Assembly (NCBI GenBank): GCA_018257865.1
Contig: JAEUBA010000023.1
Span: 186,001 to 250,000, forward strand
Length of the DNA: 64,000 nucleotides
Source of the DNA: Stereocaulon alpinum
Taxonomy: Eukaryota; Ascomycota; Lecanoromycetes; Lecanorales; Stereocaulaceae
Direction: 5' to 3'
Below the pieces are notes generated by a model that was not told the origin of the DNA, did no database searches, and saw only the letters and a list, made by a program, of their open reading frames with translations. Position numbers and translations under genes: made by a program. Below, piece by piece: positions 43,150 to 54,300 of the stretch. Numbering within the stretch: position 1 is the first letter of the stretch; each line of letters starts with the position of its first letter.

Positions 43150-43893
43150 ATGTTCAGTAGACCCAGGGCAAAGGTCACGGCACCGCCGCCCAGGAAGAAG
43201 CGAAAGGTGACCTCGGCCATCGAAGAAATTACTTTCGACCCAAGTGCCAGAGAGGATTATCTATCCGGCTTTCATAAACGCAAACTACAGAGAATAAAAC
43301 ATGCAAAAGAAGAAGCTGCGAAGAGGGAAAGAGAGGAGAAACTTACAGCTCGCAAGATTGTGCGTAACATACCCTGTCTGCGCAACTATCCTACTGACTG
43401 TCTTTGTGTTCAGCTTCGAGAAGGACGTAAAGCAGACCTCGAGAAGCATGTAGAAGCGGTGAATTCGATGCTCAGGGAACAGGACGGGAACGTCTCAGAT
43501 TCAAGCGAAGATCTCGAAGGGGATCAATGGAATGGCATAGCAGAAAATCCCGTGGTCGACCATGAAGATGAATACGTGGACGAAGATAGATTTACTACAG
43601 TTACGGTTGAAGCGGTGGATGTGACTCGAGATGGCCTTCGCAAAGCCGTTGGCGAGGATGACAATAGTCAAGAGTCAGGCACCGAAGGCGTGGATAATGG
43701 ATCTAGTAAAGGTGTTGCAGGGCATAAACGAACAGGATTGGAGAAAGGGAAACGGATCTGGACGAAGGAACCGCCCAAGGGGCCAAAGAAAAGGAAGAAG
43801 AAATTTCACTACGAAAATAAAGCGGAGAGAAAGGTCACCAGGTATAAGGAGAGATCTGGAAACAAGGAGAAGGCGAAGGTTAGGAAAAGCTGA
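43150..43893 (+). CDS. RRP17: Nucleolar rRNA-processing protein Rrp17/NOL12
   Basis: Two exons, 43150-43359 and 43414-43893, give 229 residues. The 54-bp intron (GTGCGT ... GTTCAG) keeps the frame open if retained. I chose the ATG at 43150 because it starts the conserved block MFSRPRAKV. The protein is highly charged: KKRKV, then the NOL12 signature FDPSAREDYLSGFHKRKLQR with a helical KEEAAKREREEKLTARK, then LREGRKADLEKHVEAV, an acidic middle and a Lys-rich C-terminus (PKGPKKRKKKFHYENKAERK). Rrp17 is a nucleolar 5'-3' exonuclease that trims the 5.8S/25S rRNA 5' ends and is needed for pre-60S export. The 143-bp promoter shared with BIG1 must be bidirectional. Confidence 0.88.
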   Translation: MFSRPRAKVTAPPPRKKRKVTSAIEEITFDPSAREDYLSGFHKRKLQRIKHAKEEAAKREREEKLTARKIVRNIPCLRNYPTDCLCVQLREGRKADLEKHVEAVNSMLREQDGNVSDSSEDLEGDQWNGIAENPVVDHEDEYVDEDRFTTVTVEAVDVTRDGLRKAVGEDDNSQESGTEGVDNGSSKGVAGHKRTGLEKGKRIWTKEPPKGPKKRKKKFHYENKAERKVTRYKERSGNKEKAKVRKS

Positions 43894-44148
43894 GGGCGTA
43901 TAGGTGGGCTTGTGGCCTTTCGACAGCATGATACCCATCCAGCGCCGCAATCAAACATTATAATCGAAGGATGTTATTATGACATCTTCTTTAAGCTATT
44001 CCCGTGACAAAGGATGCAAGCATGATGATTCAGACCGAATAACACTCTATGTGGGATAGAAGCCCAGCTCTCTTCGCCACACCCAGCACCGCAGCAACCT
44101 TCTAGATGCAAGACTCCTTCTCGCGCTTCAAACTCTGCGCAAAGCCGT

Positions 44149-44840
44149 CTAGATGTTTCCAATCTCCTGTTGGAAGTCCTCCAATTCCTTCTTCACGCCT
44201 GCATATTTCTTGGCCATCTCCTCGTATTTCTCTTCCCACTGGTCACGTGAGGCCTCCAATGCTTGGACCTTGCGCTCGAAATGGCCAGCCTTGACGTCTG
44301 TTTGACGTAGCCTGTGAAAGCAAGGACTTAGTTATTGTGCACATTATGGATTAGGGATAGCATTAGGAGCTGGCGGATGTCCATACTTCTCGTTCGTCTC
44401 CCTCATCTGCTTATCCGACTCCTCGGCTTCCTCTTCAAGTAATTGCAGCCTCCTCTGTAGACTCTCGTTATGCGTGCCCGCCTTAGACCCCTGCTCCGCT
44501 ATAGCCTTTGCCTCCTTGATTCCAATCTCTAACTTCTCAACCTCAGCCTCCAACAGCTGGTTCTTGTGGGACAAGGATGTGATCTCCTGCTCCTTTGCGA
44601 GGTTTTCCTGTTCTAGTACTTTGACCTTTGCTTGAACTTCTTCGTACTTGGACTGGGTTTCTTCCTGCTCCAAGCGGAGGGAGTTCATTTTCTGTGCGAC
44701 ACGTATCAGTCAGTTTGAAAGTAATGGTTGTTCATCTAATAAGAAAGCGGCAGCCCGAGTCGAGGTGAATAGGAAAACCCAACTTGCGGAGAAACTGTTT
44801 GGAAGGTGTAACGTACTTGCTTTATGCCCTCAAGAGACAT
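44149..44840 (-). CDS. TPM1: Tropomyosin
   Basis: Three exons, 44840-44817, 44691-44387 and 44311-44149, give 163 residues, the usual length of short fungal tropomyosins. Exon 1 encodes only MSLEGIKQ and is followed by a 125-bp intron. The rest is a continuous coiled coil: KMNSLRLEQEETQSKYEEV, VLEQENLAKEQEITSLSHKN, LQRRLQLLEEEAEESDKQM, then AGHFERKVQALEASRDQWEE and KKELEDFQQEIGNI. The heptad pattern and the C-terminal end match Cdc8/Tpm1. The protein polymerises along formin-built actin cables and is essential for cytokinesis and polarised growth. The gene is divergent from the securin-like gene, with 324 bp between starts. Confidence 0.92.
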
Positions 44841-45164
44841 GCTTGCTGTTGACGATGATACACAGGCCAAGAGGCTTTTGGTTTGATATTTCGAATTTGT
44901 TTCAATCACAACACAATATTACCAGGTAGAAGAGTAGTTTGTAAGAGCGTATTGGGGGGTATGGAGCTTACGTGTGACTTGATAAGTGCCTGGAGATGGT
45001 CCCGCAAACAGTTCAGGTCGCTTAAATTAAGCGCGCTTTTAGCTCCCCATAGCAACTCCCGAAAGTAAACAATGGTTATGCAGGAACACTGCCAACGTGT
45101 GTACATACGATCATGAATCACCACAGCTGAATCAGCAAGCATCTGCTACGAATGTAACGACAAT

Positions 45165-46658
45165 ATGCTCGCCGCACGAGACCAAGAGAACCTGGTGCAT
45201 GGCCATCAAGCAGCAGCGGCATCCAAGCCGCTCAATCAAGGAGCTCGACAGCTGCCACCCAAGACTCCAGGAAAAGTGCCAAAGACACCTTTCAAAGTTC
45301 CCCTAAACGATGAAAATGTAGGAGGATTTGGAGGTGGGAAGACTGGAGGAAAGGTGTTTGCTAAAGGCAATGAGAACATCATGACCGGCACAAAGAAGGG
45401 GGGCTTGAACGATAGATTTGTGACGCCAATGGGTATGGAACCTAGCCAATCTCCATGCGGTGGGTCAATGGCTTATAACGCGCATCTTCAGGTCCAAAGA
45501 GCCGAGCTCCACTAGGAGCTAAAACTACGAACGCAAAAACCAAAGCCTTACAGACACCAGCACCGCCCGCAGCGGACAATGATCTGGGAAAGACGAACCA
45601 GAAAAGCGTATCAGCTCGAAAAGCCAAGCCAAGAGTTTCGCACGCAGAGATGACCAAGCTGGAAGTTCTGGGCGATAACGAGGATATCGAGGAGAGGGAA
45701 ATCGAATACATGCCTCCAAGATCGAAAGGTAGTATCCCACGTGTAGAAAGCATCAATTATAACTGAGAAGTCTACAGACATGCCAGACTTGCCCGATGAT
45801 CATGTCGATCTCAACTTCTCGATGCTCGAAAATGGTGGTCTTATGAGAGGAGCATTGGGGTATTTTGCCACAAGAAAGGGTCCTGACGGGCTGAGTCATC
45901 TAGAGCGAGAGGAGAAGCAGCAGCAGAGACGTTGGGACATGATTGACAGGAAATCGGAAGCCCAACTGCAACGGGATATCGATAGCGAGCCCATTCCGTG
46001 CACGCACTACCCAGACTGCCCCGGTGAGCTATGCAAGGACACCATACAAGCTAGGAAGGAAGCAGAGGAGCGGTATCAGAAGACAATAGCGGCAATTGAT
46101 GCAGAATTTGCTCCGCCGACTACAAAGAAGCCAGTACCATCGAGCGGGCCTTCAGTTCCCAAGGCCAAAGCTGCAGCTACGACTCTGTCTCAGCCTAAAG
46201 GTTCTGCTCTAGCGCCGAAAGCAACTTCAAAGCTTGCCGTGCCGTCTGTCAAATCTCGCCTCAATACAACCCTAGCATCCCGACCGAAGAATTTTACTGC
46301 TCCCACCAATCCTTCACTAATGCGTCATACGGCTGCAACGGCAGCTTCGAGGACTACTATTGGTTACTCGAAGGGCCGCGCTACCTCTGCTACTCTTCGC
46401 CAGACTGTTGCGCCAAAGAAAAGCACTAAGAGCGATGGAAACGATTACCCGGATACCTCACTAGCACCAGCAGATTATATCAAACGCTACGGCGAGCCAC
46501 GCTTTGGTAGCGACATGTGGATGCGGTGTAAGACTGCGGGATGCTTCGATGAGGACGAAGGTCCTAGCCTGGAGGAAATATTCGCGGGTGATCATCCAGG
46601 CGGTCTGGATGCGCTACTGAGGGAGGAGGCAGAACAGGACTTTCAGCTAACTTTCTGA
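45165..46658 (+). CDS. Basic/acidic disordered protein with a destruction-box-like motif (securin-like candidate)
   Basis: Three exons, 45165-45432, 45492-45728 and 45778-46658, give 461 residues. The N-terminus (MLAARDQENLVHGHQ) is followed by PKTPGKVPKTPFKVPL, DENVGG and GNENIMTG. A block created across the first splice, SRAPLGAKTTNAK, contains an RxxL destruction-box-like RAPLG. An acidic region (EDIEEREIEYMPP) and DLPDDHVDLNFSMLENGG follow, then a Cys cluster (CTHYPDCPGELC), a Ser/Thr/Lys-rich stretch and an acidic C-terminus. The architecture (disordered, Pro/Lys-rich, destruction-box-like element near the N-terminus, acidic C-terminus) resembles securins such as Cut2/Pds1, which inhibit separase until anaphase. 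This is inference from layout; the spacing of the box to its Asn is off by one from the strict consensus. Confidence 0.7.
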
Positions 46659-47099
46659 ACTGACATTGCTAAAGCACGAGGTGTCGGTCGGATACGGAGA
46701 ATCCCGAAATGGTTACGGCGTTTGGGAAGGAGCCAAGCACTTGGGCCACAAAGCCGAATTTTGCAGCCTTATTTGGGTTATCACTCAAGTCTTTAGTGAA
46801 TGAACATTGACTCTTATTCCAGCTTCCCTCCTGTGCCGCTAATAAATAGTGATATTTACAAGGCTTATTATCGCCCTCGATATAGCGACCTTCAACCACG
46901 CGCCAGCGAACCTATCAACACTCAAACGTCATCGTTCAATCCTCGCTTTCTCTTCCGTCGACCACACGTCGTTTGACCTTCGTCCACTTGAAACGTCGAG
47001 ATTAGCCTGTTCTCGCACAGATGCATAGGAAGCCCTTGAGTGATTTGTCCAGAAGGGTATGAGAAGCTTGAGACGTATGCACAACTGCTTATCATATCA
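46659..47099. other. Convergent intergenic region
   Basis: 3' flank of the securin-like gene. Nothing recognised. Confidence 0.5.
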
Positions 47100-47843
47100 G
47101 CAGCAGAATCTCCACCATCACGAACCAGATTGTCAATGTCCTTCCCATCACCCCGGTACTTCGAGGTTCATGACGAGAAACGTTGTGACCAGTTTCCGCA
47201 GCGGCTCCTCCCAATCTGGTGGCTTCACTGTGTTCGCATGAATGTAGACGACGAGTGGACCCAGTACCATTTTGCACCGACATGTTGATTCTAGTACGAA
47301 ACCGGCTTGTAACCGCTTAAACGCCATCTTCTGAAGGCTTGGCAATATCATATAGCCACCGAGGGCATAAAGCTTTGCCTGAGCCAGGAATATGGCTTCG
47401 TTTGAAAAGTCTTTGCTGCTTAATGAAGTAAGATTTCTCTCGATTTGTTGTTGGTCTTTCTCAATGACATTGCGGGGAACTTTAACGTCTCGAAATGGCG
47501 TCAAGGGTCCGAAGTCCTCGCCTCCCCAACAATTTACCTCAACCACATCCGCGACCTAATTCTCACCGTCCGATATAGATCCTTGTCTCTTCTTCTTCGA
47601 GCGGCGCATTGGCCATTCGTACTTTCCTGTATACAACCACTGCAACAGTCTGCCGACCGTCTCTTCGTCCCATTCTCCCAACTCGATCTTATGCTGTTTG
47701 CTGTCTTTCCATACGTCTTCGATGATTACTTTGAGCGTTTTGGATTTGGGCAACATGCTGGCATGAGCTTGGGAGAACTTTCGCTCTTGACCAGTGATGG
47801 GTTCGAAGATTGGACTTGTAAAGGGGCTACATTTCTTCCTTAG
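47100..47843 (-). pseudogene. Decayed BTB/POZ protein gene
   Basis: The minus strand encodes a BTB-type sequence: SPIFEPITGQERKFSQAHAS, KTLKVIIEDVWKDSKQHKIE and DEETVGRLLQWLYTGKYEWP. An in-frame TAG (47558-47556) then interrupts the frame, which continues as AKLYALGGYMILPSLQKMAF and HANTVKPPDWEEPLRKLVTT. Near 47145 it stops again, while another frame resumes DGKDIDNLVRDGG, which is collinear with HDEGGLVERLMNQGG of the intact neighbour. I also found no convincing start or first exon. The stop and the frameshift point to a pseudogene of the BTB gene at 49179-50274. BTB domains dimerise and often recruit Cul3. Confidence 0.7.
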
Positions 47844-49178
47844 TCGATATATCTCGTTGACATAACAATGAAGAGAACATGCCCGAAGTGAGCTGGGTTT
47901 GACATGTTGGCCATGGTGATTATTTCCAGTCGGTACTATCCACTAAAAGTGAGTTTTATCGAGAATGGATTGGAAACCTCGATCGATGTTGATGAATACG
48001 TTCTTAAAGACGACGACAGCGACTTCTAAACCTCGCTTGCATGATAAATATCTCACATGCACTGCAGTGATAGTTGTGACTGATTGCGTACTCAACAGTG
48101 AATGCCTCCACAATCATGTGGCAATTCACCCCGTGAATGTATTCTGTGCCACATAGAGTTCGCGCTGGTGTCGATGTAAACATTAGAAATCTGAGCGTCT
48201 ATACAGGAAGCTGAACGCTCAGAGTCTCGGAAACTCCTTGGGTGAAACCGTTTGGGGAAAGCGCCTCGTCGTTGGGTCGTGGTGAGGTGGTGGTGTTGGC
48301 GCTTGGAAGCGATAAGCGAGGAGATGGAGATTATGAGTTTGAGTTTTACTTTTTGGATTGGTTCGAGATGGATGGGGTATGATTGAGCCTGTTGATATGA
48401 TGTTACATGTAATGATAAAAAAGCTTCAACGGTAGGATACATGTATGTCGGTGTTCTTTGATACTTTTGTACATGCATCATACCACCTCAATATTTGGAA
48501 GCATGCCAAAGTGCGAGCTTGGCAAATATATTGATGTTCTTTGCTTCATCTTCGATAGCATGGTATTGTCTTACTCGGTAGTAGTAGTGTGAGCAATGTT
48601 CGACACTCTAGCTATAGCGGTAGGGCAGTCCAGAAATACAGCAACAAGTTAGTCGGGGGTCGATGCGTTGATGACGATGGGCCGAGGCTATGATCTCGGA
48701 GTTCAGGGAATGAGGATGGGCTTGGAAGGGTCTCATGAATTGTAGGTTGCTAGGCCCAGAGCCTTCACTTAGGATTCAGGGGAAAAACATGTCCAGATGA
48801 ACCTTCTTCGGTGGTACAGTACCGCCGTTTTCTCCCTGCTTCGAAACCCTTTAACAATGTGGGTCAACGGTAGTAAGAATCGCTTATGAAATGCTCGTAA
48901 AGACGTGAGGAAAGTCAATATGGGCAGTGTGGAAAAGATCAGGGACAATTAAGGGAATTAATAGTCGGCATACAAACTCTGTACAGAGCGGATCAGAGCG
49001 CACGGGAATGGACAAGCCTCAACCGTCTTAAAGTATGTTGGTTTATTGAAACTTCGTCTTCATCCAGTCCAAGGCTTTCGAAATTGTTCAGTACACTATT
49101 GCCTTTGCATGCAAGAATCAGGCATAAATTTCCAGTGTATCTATCGCTCGTTAAAGCGGGGGTTTGCTACCATCTTGA
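47844..49178. other. Intergenic between the BTB copies
   Basis: No gene, RNA or clear repeat recognised; 48240-48320 is G-rich and of low complexity. Confidence 0.5.
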
Positions 49179-50274
49179 TCACCAGTTACTGTCCCTCCTT
49201 GAGGCCTTTGTCTTCGATCTTAGAGCCTCAATCTCGGACGTCTTACGCTTGAGCTCTCCATTCTCCATCCTCAATACCCCCATATTCGTTCTGGCCTTCT
49301 CCCATCTGTATGAGTCGGGATTAGCATGGTTGTAGCAACAACTTTAAGGTTGAGACGTAGAAAAAAATGCCACTAGGTGCATTGAGACGATGATCAGGCC
49401 TTTGCCGTGATATTGGCCAAACAGGAGAACAATGTGGAGACCGCACTTACACGTCCACGGCAAGAGCCCCGCCTTGATTCATCAATCGCTCCACTAGTCC
49501 CCCCTCATCATGAAAAAGATCGAAGTCCATCGCAATATATGTCGAGACTAATTCTCGTAATGGCTCCTCATGATCACGTGGTTTTACTGTATTGGCGTAA
49601 ACGTACTCGGCAAGCGTAACGATGTCTGATATTATCTGGGTATTCGGAGTGAGAGAGCCCATCGAGATGAGCGTAGCAGCAACACATTCGAATGCAAATG
49701 CTTGGAGCTCAGAGAGCAGCATGTAATCGGCAAGGGCGTACACCTTCGCGTCTGCAAGTGTAGTGGTATTTAGACCAGATGACTTTCGATTTCCCCCAGC
49801 TCTATTCCATCTTGCATATGTTGTTTTGTCAGATTTGTGCACAAAGCCTGATTTCCTGAAATGGATGTGTGAGAGCGAGGTTTGAGTTTTTATAGAGTCA
49901 GGCTTTGGAGGAGCGTCGAACTCGCATGGATTCTCGGTATCATTATGTTGGTTGTCGTTCGTCAATGGAGCGACTTCATCTGACGTGTCTGAGCCAGGCG
50001 ATGGGTAAGTGTACCTTCCGGTGTAGAGCCAGTCGACCAACCGAGCAACGGTGTCCTCGTCCCAGTCTTCTAGCTCAATCTTTCGCGCCGTTGAGTCTTC
50101 CCAACCCCCTTCGACTAGAGCCTTGATCTTCTCTGATTTCACAAGGACGCTGGCATGCACGTGGAAAACAGCCTTGTGTTTGGAACCAGCTACGAGTTCG
50201 AAGATGGGACCTGTGAAGAGGCTGAGCACGCTGTTAGCTACTGCAATTTGGACCAGCTCCAGCGACTGACACAT
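49179..50274 (-). CDS. BTB/POZ domain protein
   Basis: Two exons, 50274-49451 and 49305-49179, give 316 residues. The BTB domain lies at about residues 20-90: FTGPIFELVAGSKHKAVFHV, HASVLVKSEKIKALVEGG, KIELEDWDEDTVARLVDWLY and TGRYTYPSPG. A variable linker follows, then DAKVYALADYMLLSELQAFA and YANTVKPRDHEEPLRELVST, the usual C-terminal helical part of fungal BTB proteins. A 145-bp intron (GTAAGT donor, TGCTAAT branch, CATACAG acceptor) leads to a 42-residue basic tail (RMENGELKRKTSEIEALRSK) that could form a short coiled coil. At the 5' end, 50274-50204 could itself be an intron (GTATGT ... CTAAC ... CTTCACAG), but no start codon then fits the frame, so I keep the simple start. Targets are unknown. 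Confidence 0.75.
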
Positions 50275-51056
50275 ACCCTTTCCGAGCCGCTGTGAACATT
50301 ATCGTGTTTACGGCCGCTGTAGCCTCGTCTGGTACTGAAAATTCGGTCTCTAAGAAGATTGATAGTTCGATAGGATCTGCAAATGCAAAGGTCTTGTGTC
50401 GTAAGTTGAATCTGTTCAGTGACCATGAAGTCGTAACAAGAGAAGGCACCTTGGATAAGGTAAGGCAAGTCTGGGTGGTACAACGAACCAGGCAGGGCAG
50501 GTGCCAAGACAAGGGGCAATCTCAGTGGTCAAAATCGTAAGAACACAAGAGTGCCTTTGCTGAGAATACAGGTAACTCTTTTTGGTTCGAGCTTTCTTTT
50601 AGCTAGCTTGGAGTGCTCAGTAACGTATTGGGCGACGTTCCAACGAGTGAAGGCGACGAAAGCGAAAGCCCACCATAGCAGTTGTTCATACGTGAAGCTC
50701 AACACCTCTAGTAGCCCGAGCGATGATTATGTGGTCATGTTGAATACGTTGAATTATTTTGCATGATTGATCGTGATATTCTAAGTAAGCGAAGCTGCTG
50801 TTGACGTTGGGTATCTACGCAATCGGCGAATCAGTCCGCCACATAAAACACGATCAGGAATTGCATGTATCATATTACCGAAGCCTTGAATGCACACTCA
50901 TGCGAAACATCCATGCCATTTCCGTCCCTCCGCATGACGATGCAAGATAATACCTTTCTAGCGCATGAATCCTTCCCTCCATAATTCCCATCTCAAGTTT
51001 CTTCCCTCCTTGAAGAAATCGACGCTCTAGAATTGAAAATATTGAAGCTGTGAACC
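50275..51056. other. Intergenic
   Basis: Upstream of the BTB gene and downstream of the second FAR1-like gene. Nothing recognised. Confidence 0.5.
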
Positions 51057-52478
51057 TCAGACTGAGTTGGGACTGTTGTGTATACCCTGCACAGCACCCA
51101 GTATCTGCGCCAGCATGTTCTTCTGATCCCTTTGCTCCTTCTCCATGCGCTCAATCCTCGACATTAGCACTTGCCCACTCGGGGCTTTTGATGCTCCCGA
51201 TGCTGTATTGACTGCATTATTGTCAACAGCGGTCTGGGTGGCTGACATTGTTGCAGTAGGGGCAAGTGGACGTGAAGAGCGTAGGCGTGATGGAGTGGTG
51301 TTCTGGTGTGGGGTCGGGTAGGGTGGTTCTGGATATTGGTGGGTGTTATCATCGGTGTTCTGGTAGAAGTCCGAGTGGTCACCGTTTCCGTTGGTAGAGG
51401 CGTGATGTTCGAGCGTGTTGGGCGCCGAGTCATACCTGCCGTACGCAAGCTGTGGGTGGCGCGAGAATTCGTCGAGAAGCTGCTGGCCAGCCGCAGAGAT
51501 AGTTTGGCGCAATGTGTGGGATGTGTCTGGTGTCTGCAACTGTGGATCCAACGTTGACTGTGCTGCTGATACTGGGGTAGACAGTGGATTTGACGCAGGT
51601 GCCGTTCTCTTCTTCTTCTTCGTTCTCTTGTTCGTGACCTCCTCCCCATCTGGTACCCATGCCCATCTCCCGTGAGGATTTGGTCCAGGAAGTCCCATCT
51701 CATTCGGATCCTGCCATGGCTGTTCCTCTGGCAGCCCTGCCGCTAACGCGGCCTCTTCCTTCTCGGTCTTGTATTTCTTACGCGCGTTGTAGATGTCCCG
51801 CGTTAGCACCTTGATATCAGGCCAGATAGCCTTCAACTCCTCGAGTGTCTCCGCCGGACTCTTCCCCGCATCACACATGTCATGCACCTTCTGCACTTGC
51901 TCGTCCGTCATTCGTCGTAATGTTGGATGCGCACTCAAGTCGTCTGAGGGGCCATGATTATGATCTGCGATGTCTGTCTCCACCCTCCAAATATTGTCCT
52001 TCTTACATGTAGCCAACATCTTGAAAGGGCAGCCAAGCAATCGACTATCACCCCGCTTGCGCTTCCGTTGATCGGGAGTGAGGTTGCGACGGTTCTCGTA
52101 GACACCCCCTCGGTCGCATTTGAGCCAAAGGCGATTGAGACGCGAGCGGGCGATGACGACAGCGTAACCTTGGCTTGCAGCCCAGTCTTTGCAGCCAGTG
52201 AGGAGTTCCTCTCGGCTTCGAAACTCAGCCGGGGGCATTGGGGCCAGTGATCGTGGGGGTGGAGGTGAGCCGTCGCTTGAGACCGGAATACGGTCGCGCT
52301 CCGGAGAGCCCGGTCTCAGAACACCAAACATAGGTGGTATACGTGCCGGAGCAGCTCCTAGAGCAGGTAGCTGCTGAACTTCAGTCAGATGTTGATAACC
52401 TTCTGTGTTGAGATGGTGGGTGTAGGCAGAAGACTGGCCGGAGGTGGGAATAGAGATGCTGTGCCAAAGTCTTGGCAT
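51057..52478 (-). CDS. FAR1-like (Mutator-derived) DNA-binding protein, second copy
   Basis: Single exon of 473 residues from the ATG at 52478 (MPRLWHSISIP). The FAR1/WRKY-GCM1-type module lies at about residues 90-185: FRSREELLTGCKDWAASQGY, LWLKCDRGGVYENR, SRLLGCPFKMLA and IADHNHGPSDD. Next is the second conserved block, AHPTLRRMTDEQVQKVHDMC and RDIYNARKKYKTE, collinear with the protein at 7924-8739. Unlike that copy it has a long Gln/Thr/Ser-rich C-terminal region, a basic NKRTKKKKR and a terminal coiled coil (MSRIERMEKEQRDQKNMLAQ), which suggests dimerisation. No transposase domain is present. A role as sequence-specific regulator is inferred from the family. Confidence 0.78.
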   Translation of the reverse strand: MPRLWHSISIPTSGQSSAYTHHLNTEGYQHLTEVQQLPALGAAPARIPPMFGVLRPGSPERDRIPVSSDGSPPPPRSLAPMPPAEFRSREELLTGCKDWAASQGYAVVIARSRLNRLWLKCDRGGVYENRRNLTPDQRKRKRGDSRLLGCPFKMLATCKKDNIWRVETDIADHNHGPSDDLSAHPTLRRMTDEQVQKVHDMCDAGKSPAETLEELKAIWPDIKVLTRDIYNARKKYKTEKEEAALAAGLPEEQPWQDPNEMGLPGPNPHGRWAWVPDGEEVTNKRTKKKKRTAPASNPLSTPVSAAQSTLDPQLQTPDTSHTLRQTISAAGQQLLDEFSRHPQLAYGRYDSAPNTLEHHASTNGNGDHSDFYQNTDDNTHQYPEPPYPTPHQNTTPSRLRSSRPLAPTATMSATQTAVDNNAVNTASGASKAPSGQVLMSRIERMEKEQRDQKNMLAQILGAVQGIHNSPNSV

Positions 52479-53456
52479 CACACGCTGGGACAAAACTAAC
52501 TCTACGCGTCACGTTGTGGAGGTTGCAATTGCCCTCATTATCCCAGCAAAAAGTGGTGTAACCTAATTTAGACTAGCGCATTAGTACTGATGCAGCTGCA
52601 GCTGCAATAGCAATCCACCATCCTTCCACAACACCAGTGGTAACCTCTTCAGAACGTTAGCCCATGAGACCTTGCATTTCTACTAGTGTGACAGGAGATG
52701 TCTGAACTACGAAGAAGGGCTTCATTGCCATGATACTCCGTCTTCCCCGTCGTATTTGTCCAAGCTTGAGGCCTAATGCCAGCGACTCATTCTGTAGCTA
52801 CAAGATTCGGGACTCATGGACATCCCCTCCACACCAAAAAGGTAAACAGAAACCCCCCAGCAGAGGCTAGAAGGTCGCACGTAGTCTTGAAATAGCAATA
52901 CAAGATTAGCCACTAGACCGAAGACAGCTTCACGCCTCCCGATTCCTGGATACAAGGATTACCAGAACGTCATGCATGCGTCTCCCAACGAAATACTTGC
53001 ACAGCTCAGAGAATTACAGGGTGTAGAATGCGGTCAAGCGGAGACGTATAGGCGTGCCCTAAGACGGATGGATCGGCTTGCTACACAAGACAAACCGAAA
53101 AAAAACCAAAAGTATTTTCAGCCCTGACACGAATGGCTCTTGTGGCCAAAGACTGGTGCTGTGAGGATTATATTGATATGACTGGTAACCAGACTGATCA
53201 GCACATCAAGCGTATGGAGGAAGCAAGGGATCAAGTGCTGCATAGCTGATGAAGCACACGTCCCCAGCACTGCAGCCCAGAGCATCCGAATTCGGGAGCA
53301 TTGGCTTGTCCGCACGCCAGTTGATATCATAAGTCGACCCAGCTTGCCGATCAGAGTGTCATATCAAGTATTTAGACCATAGCGCCAACGCTTGTACATA
53401 AAGCCCATGGTATCAATGAACACAAGTTAGAGTAAGCACAGTGAAGCAAGCAATGT
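52479..53456. other. Intergenic
   Basis: No gene, RNA or repeat recognised. A short imperfect run of GCAGCTGCAGCTGCA is at about 52590. Confidence 0.5.
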
Positions 53457-54300
53457 TCAGTCGACCCTTGGAGGACTCTTAGATCCCTTCTTGTAAGGAC
53501 TCGAACTCCTCCTACTAGTGGTCAGTCCAAAGCCTGCTAGAGCTCACGCACGTCACTTACGATCTTCTCCTCTCGCCTTCCTTTCTGAAACCCTCAATGA
53601 TTCTTAGCATATCCTTTCTACCGTGCGAAGCGTCCACAGACTTGCTTCCCATACTCATGCTCACTTTCTGATTGGCGGGCGCCTGTAGCAATTTTCTCAA
53701 AAGCAAATACCGCATCTCGAAGCACACAAAGACCCCACAATCACTTGAGTTGTGTTGTTGGGGTGAATCCGCAAGGTCAATGAATTGGAGCCCTTTCCCT
53801 AGGAGTTGTTGGAGCTTATTTGTCGCATGTAATGCTTCGTTTCTGTTTGCAGGATTCAGACTGTCGTAGTGGAACGCTACGCCGTCGACGATGCTGACCA
53901 GGAGCAGCGACCAGTGAGAACCACCCTCGGCGAGATTCGGATTGTGGCAGTTGTTGATGGGGAGGAAGATGTGTGTTGTACGGGTGAAATTTGGCAGGGC
54001 TTCTTTGAGCGTGAGAGGATTGGGCGTTTGCATGAGCATGAAGGACATGGAGGGGCGGAGGAGAACGATGTTGGCGTTTTTGTACTGGTTGAGGTACTCG
54101 CGTTCGAGGTATCTGGGCGGCAGGTAAGCCACTAGTTCTTAAGATTGTGTTGTATATGATCTACGAAGACGATATCACGTACTCTTGCCAGAACGATATG
54201 ACCTGTAAGAGGTATTAGCCGTGCCTCGCGCAAGCATCAATTAGCCGCGTACGTTGTCCGTCAACCAGTCATTTCTCAAGGTATCGATATCCTCTTTCAT
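53457..54300 (-). CDS. denA: Ulp1-family NEDD8 protease (DEN1/SENP8/Nep1 type)
   Basis: Exons read 54300-54253, 54202-54183, 54112-53561 and 53514-53457 (225 residues from the first usable ATG). The joined sequence has TLRNDWLTDN, VISFWQEYLEREYLN, NIVLLRPSMSFML and HIFLPINNCHNPN, then His in GGSHWSLLLVS, Asp in HYDSLNP, the Gln region DSPQQHNSSD and Cys in DCGVFVCFEMRY. All catalytic positions of a C48 cysteine protease are in place, and the subgroup resembles SENP8/DenA, which removes NEDD8 from cullins. Two further upstream exons seem real: 54353-54367 (15 nt) and one ending at 54419. Together they would add DDAYLSYYDIRL before MKEDIDTL, but no ATG is reachable, so the 5' end is unresolved. 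Confidence 0.75.

Noticed and set aside
54113..54132. AYLPPR as N-terminus of the deneddylase
   Set aside because: The frame here starts without ATG and lies in an intron; splicing GA|GTACGTG to CCCAG|A gives the conserved FWQEYLEREYL.
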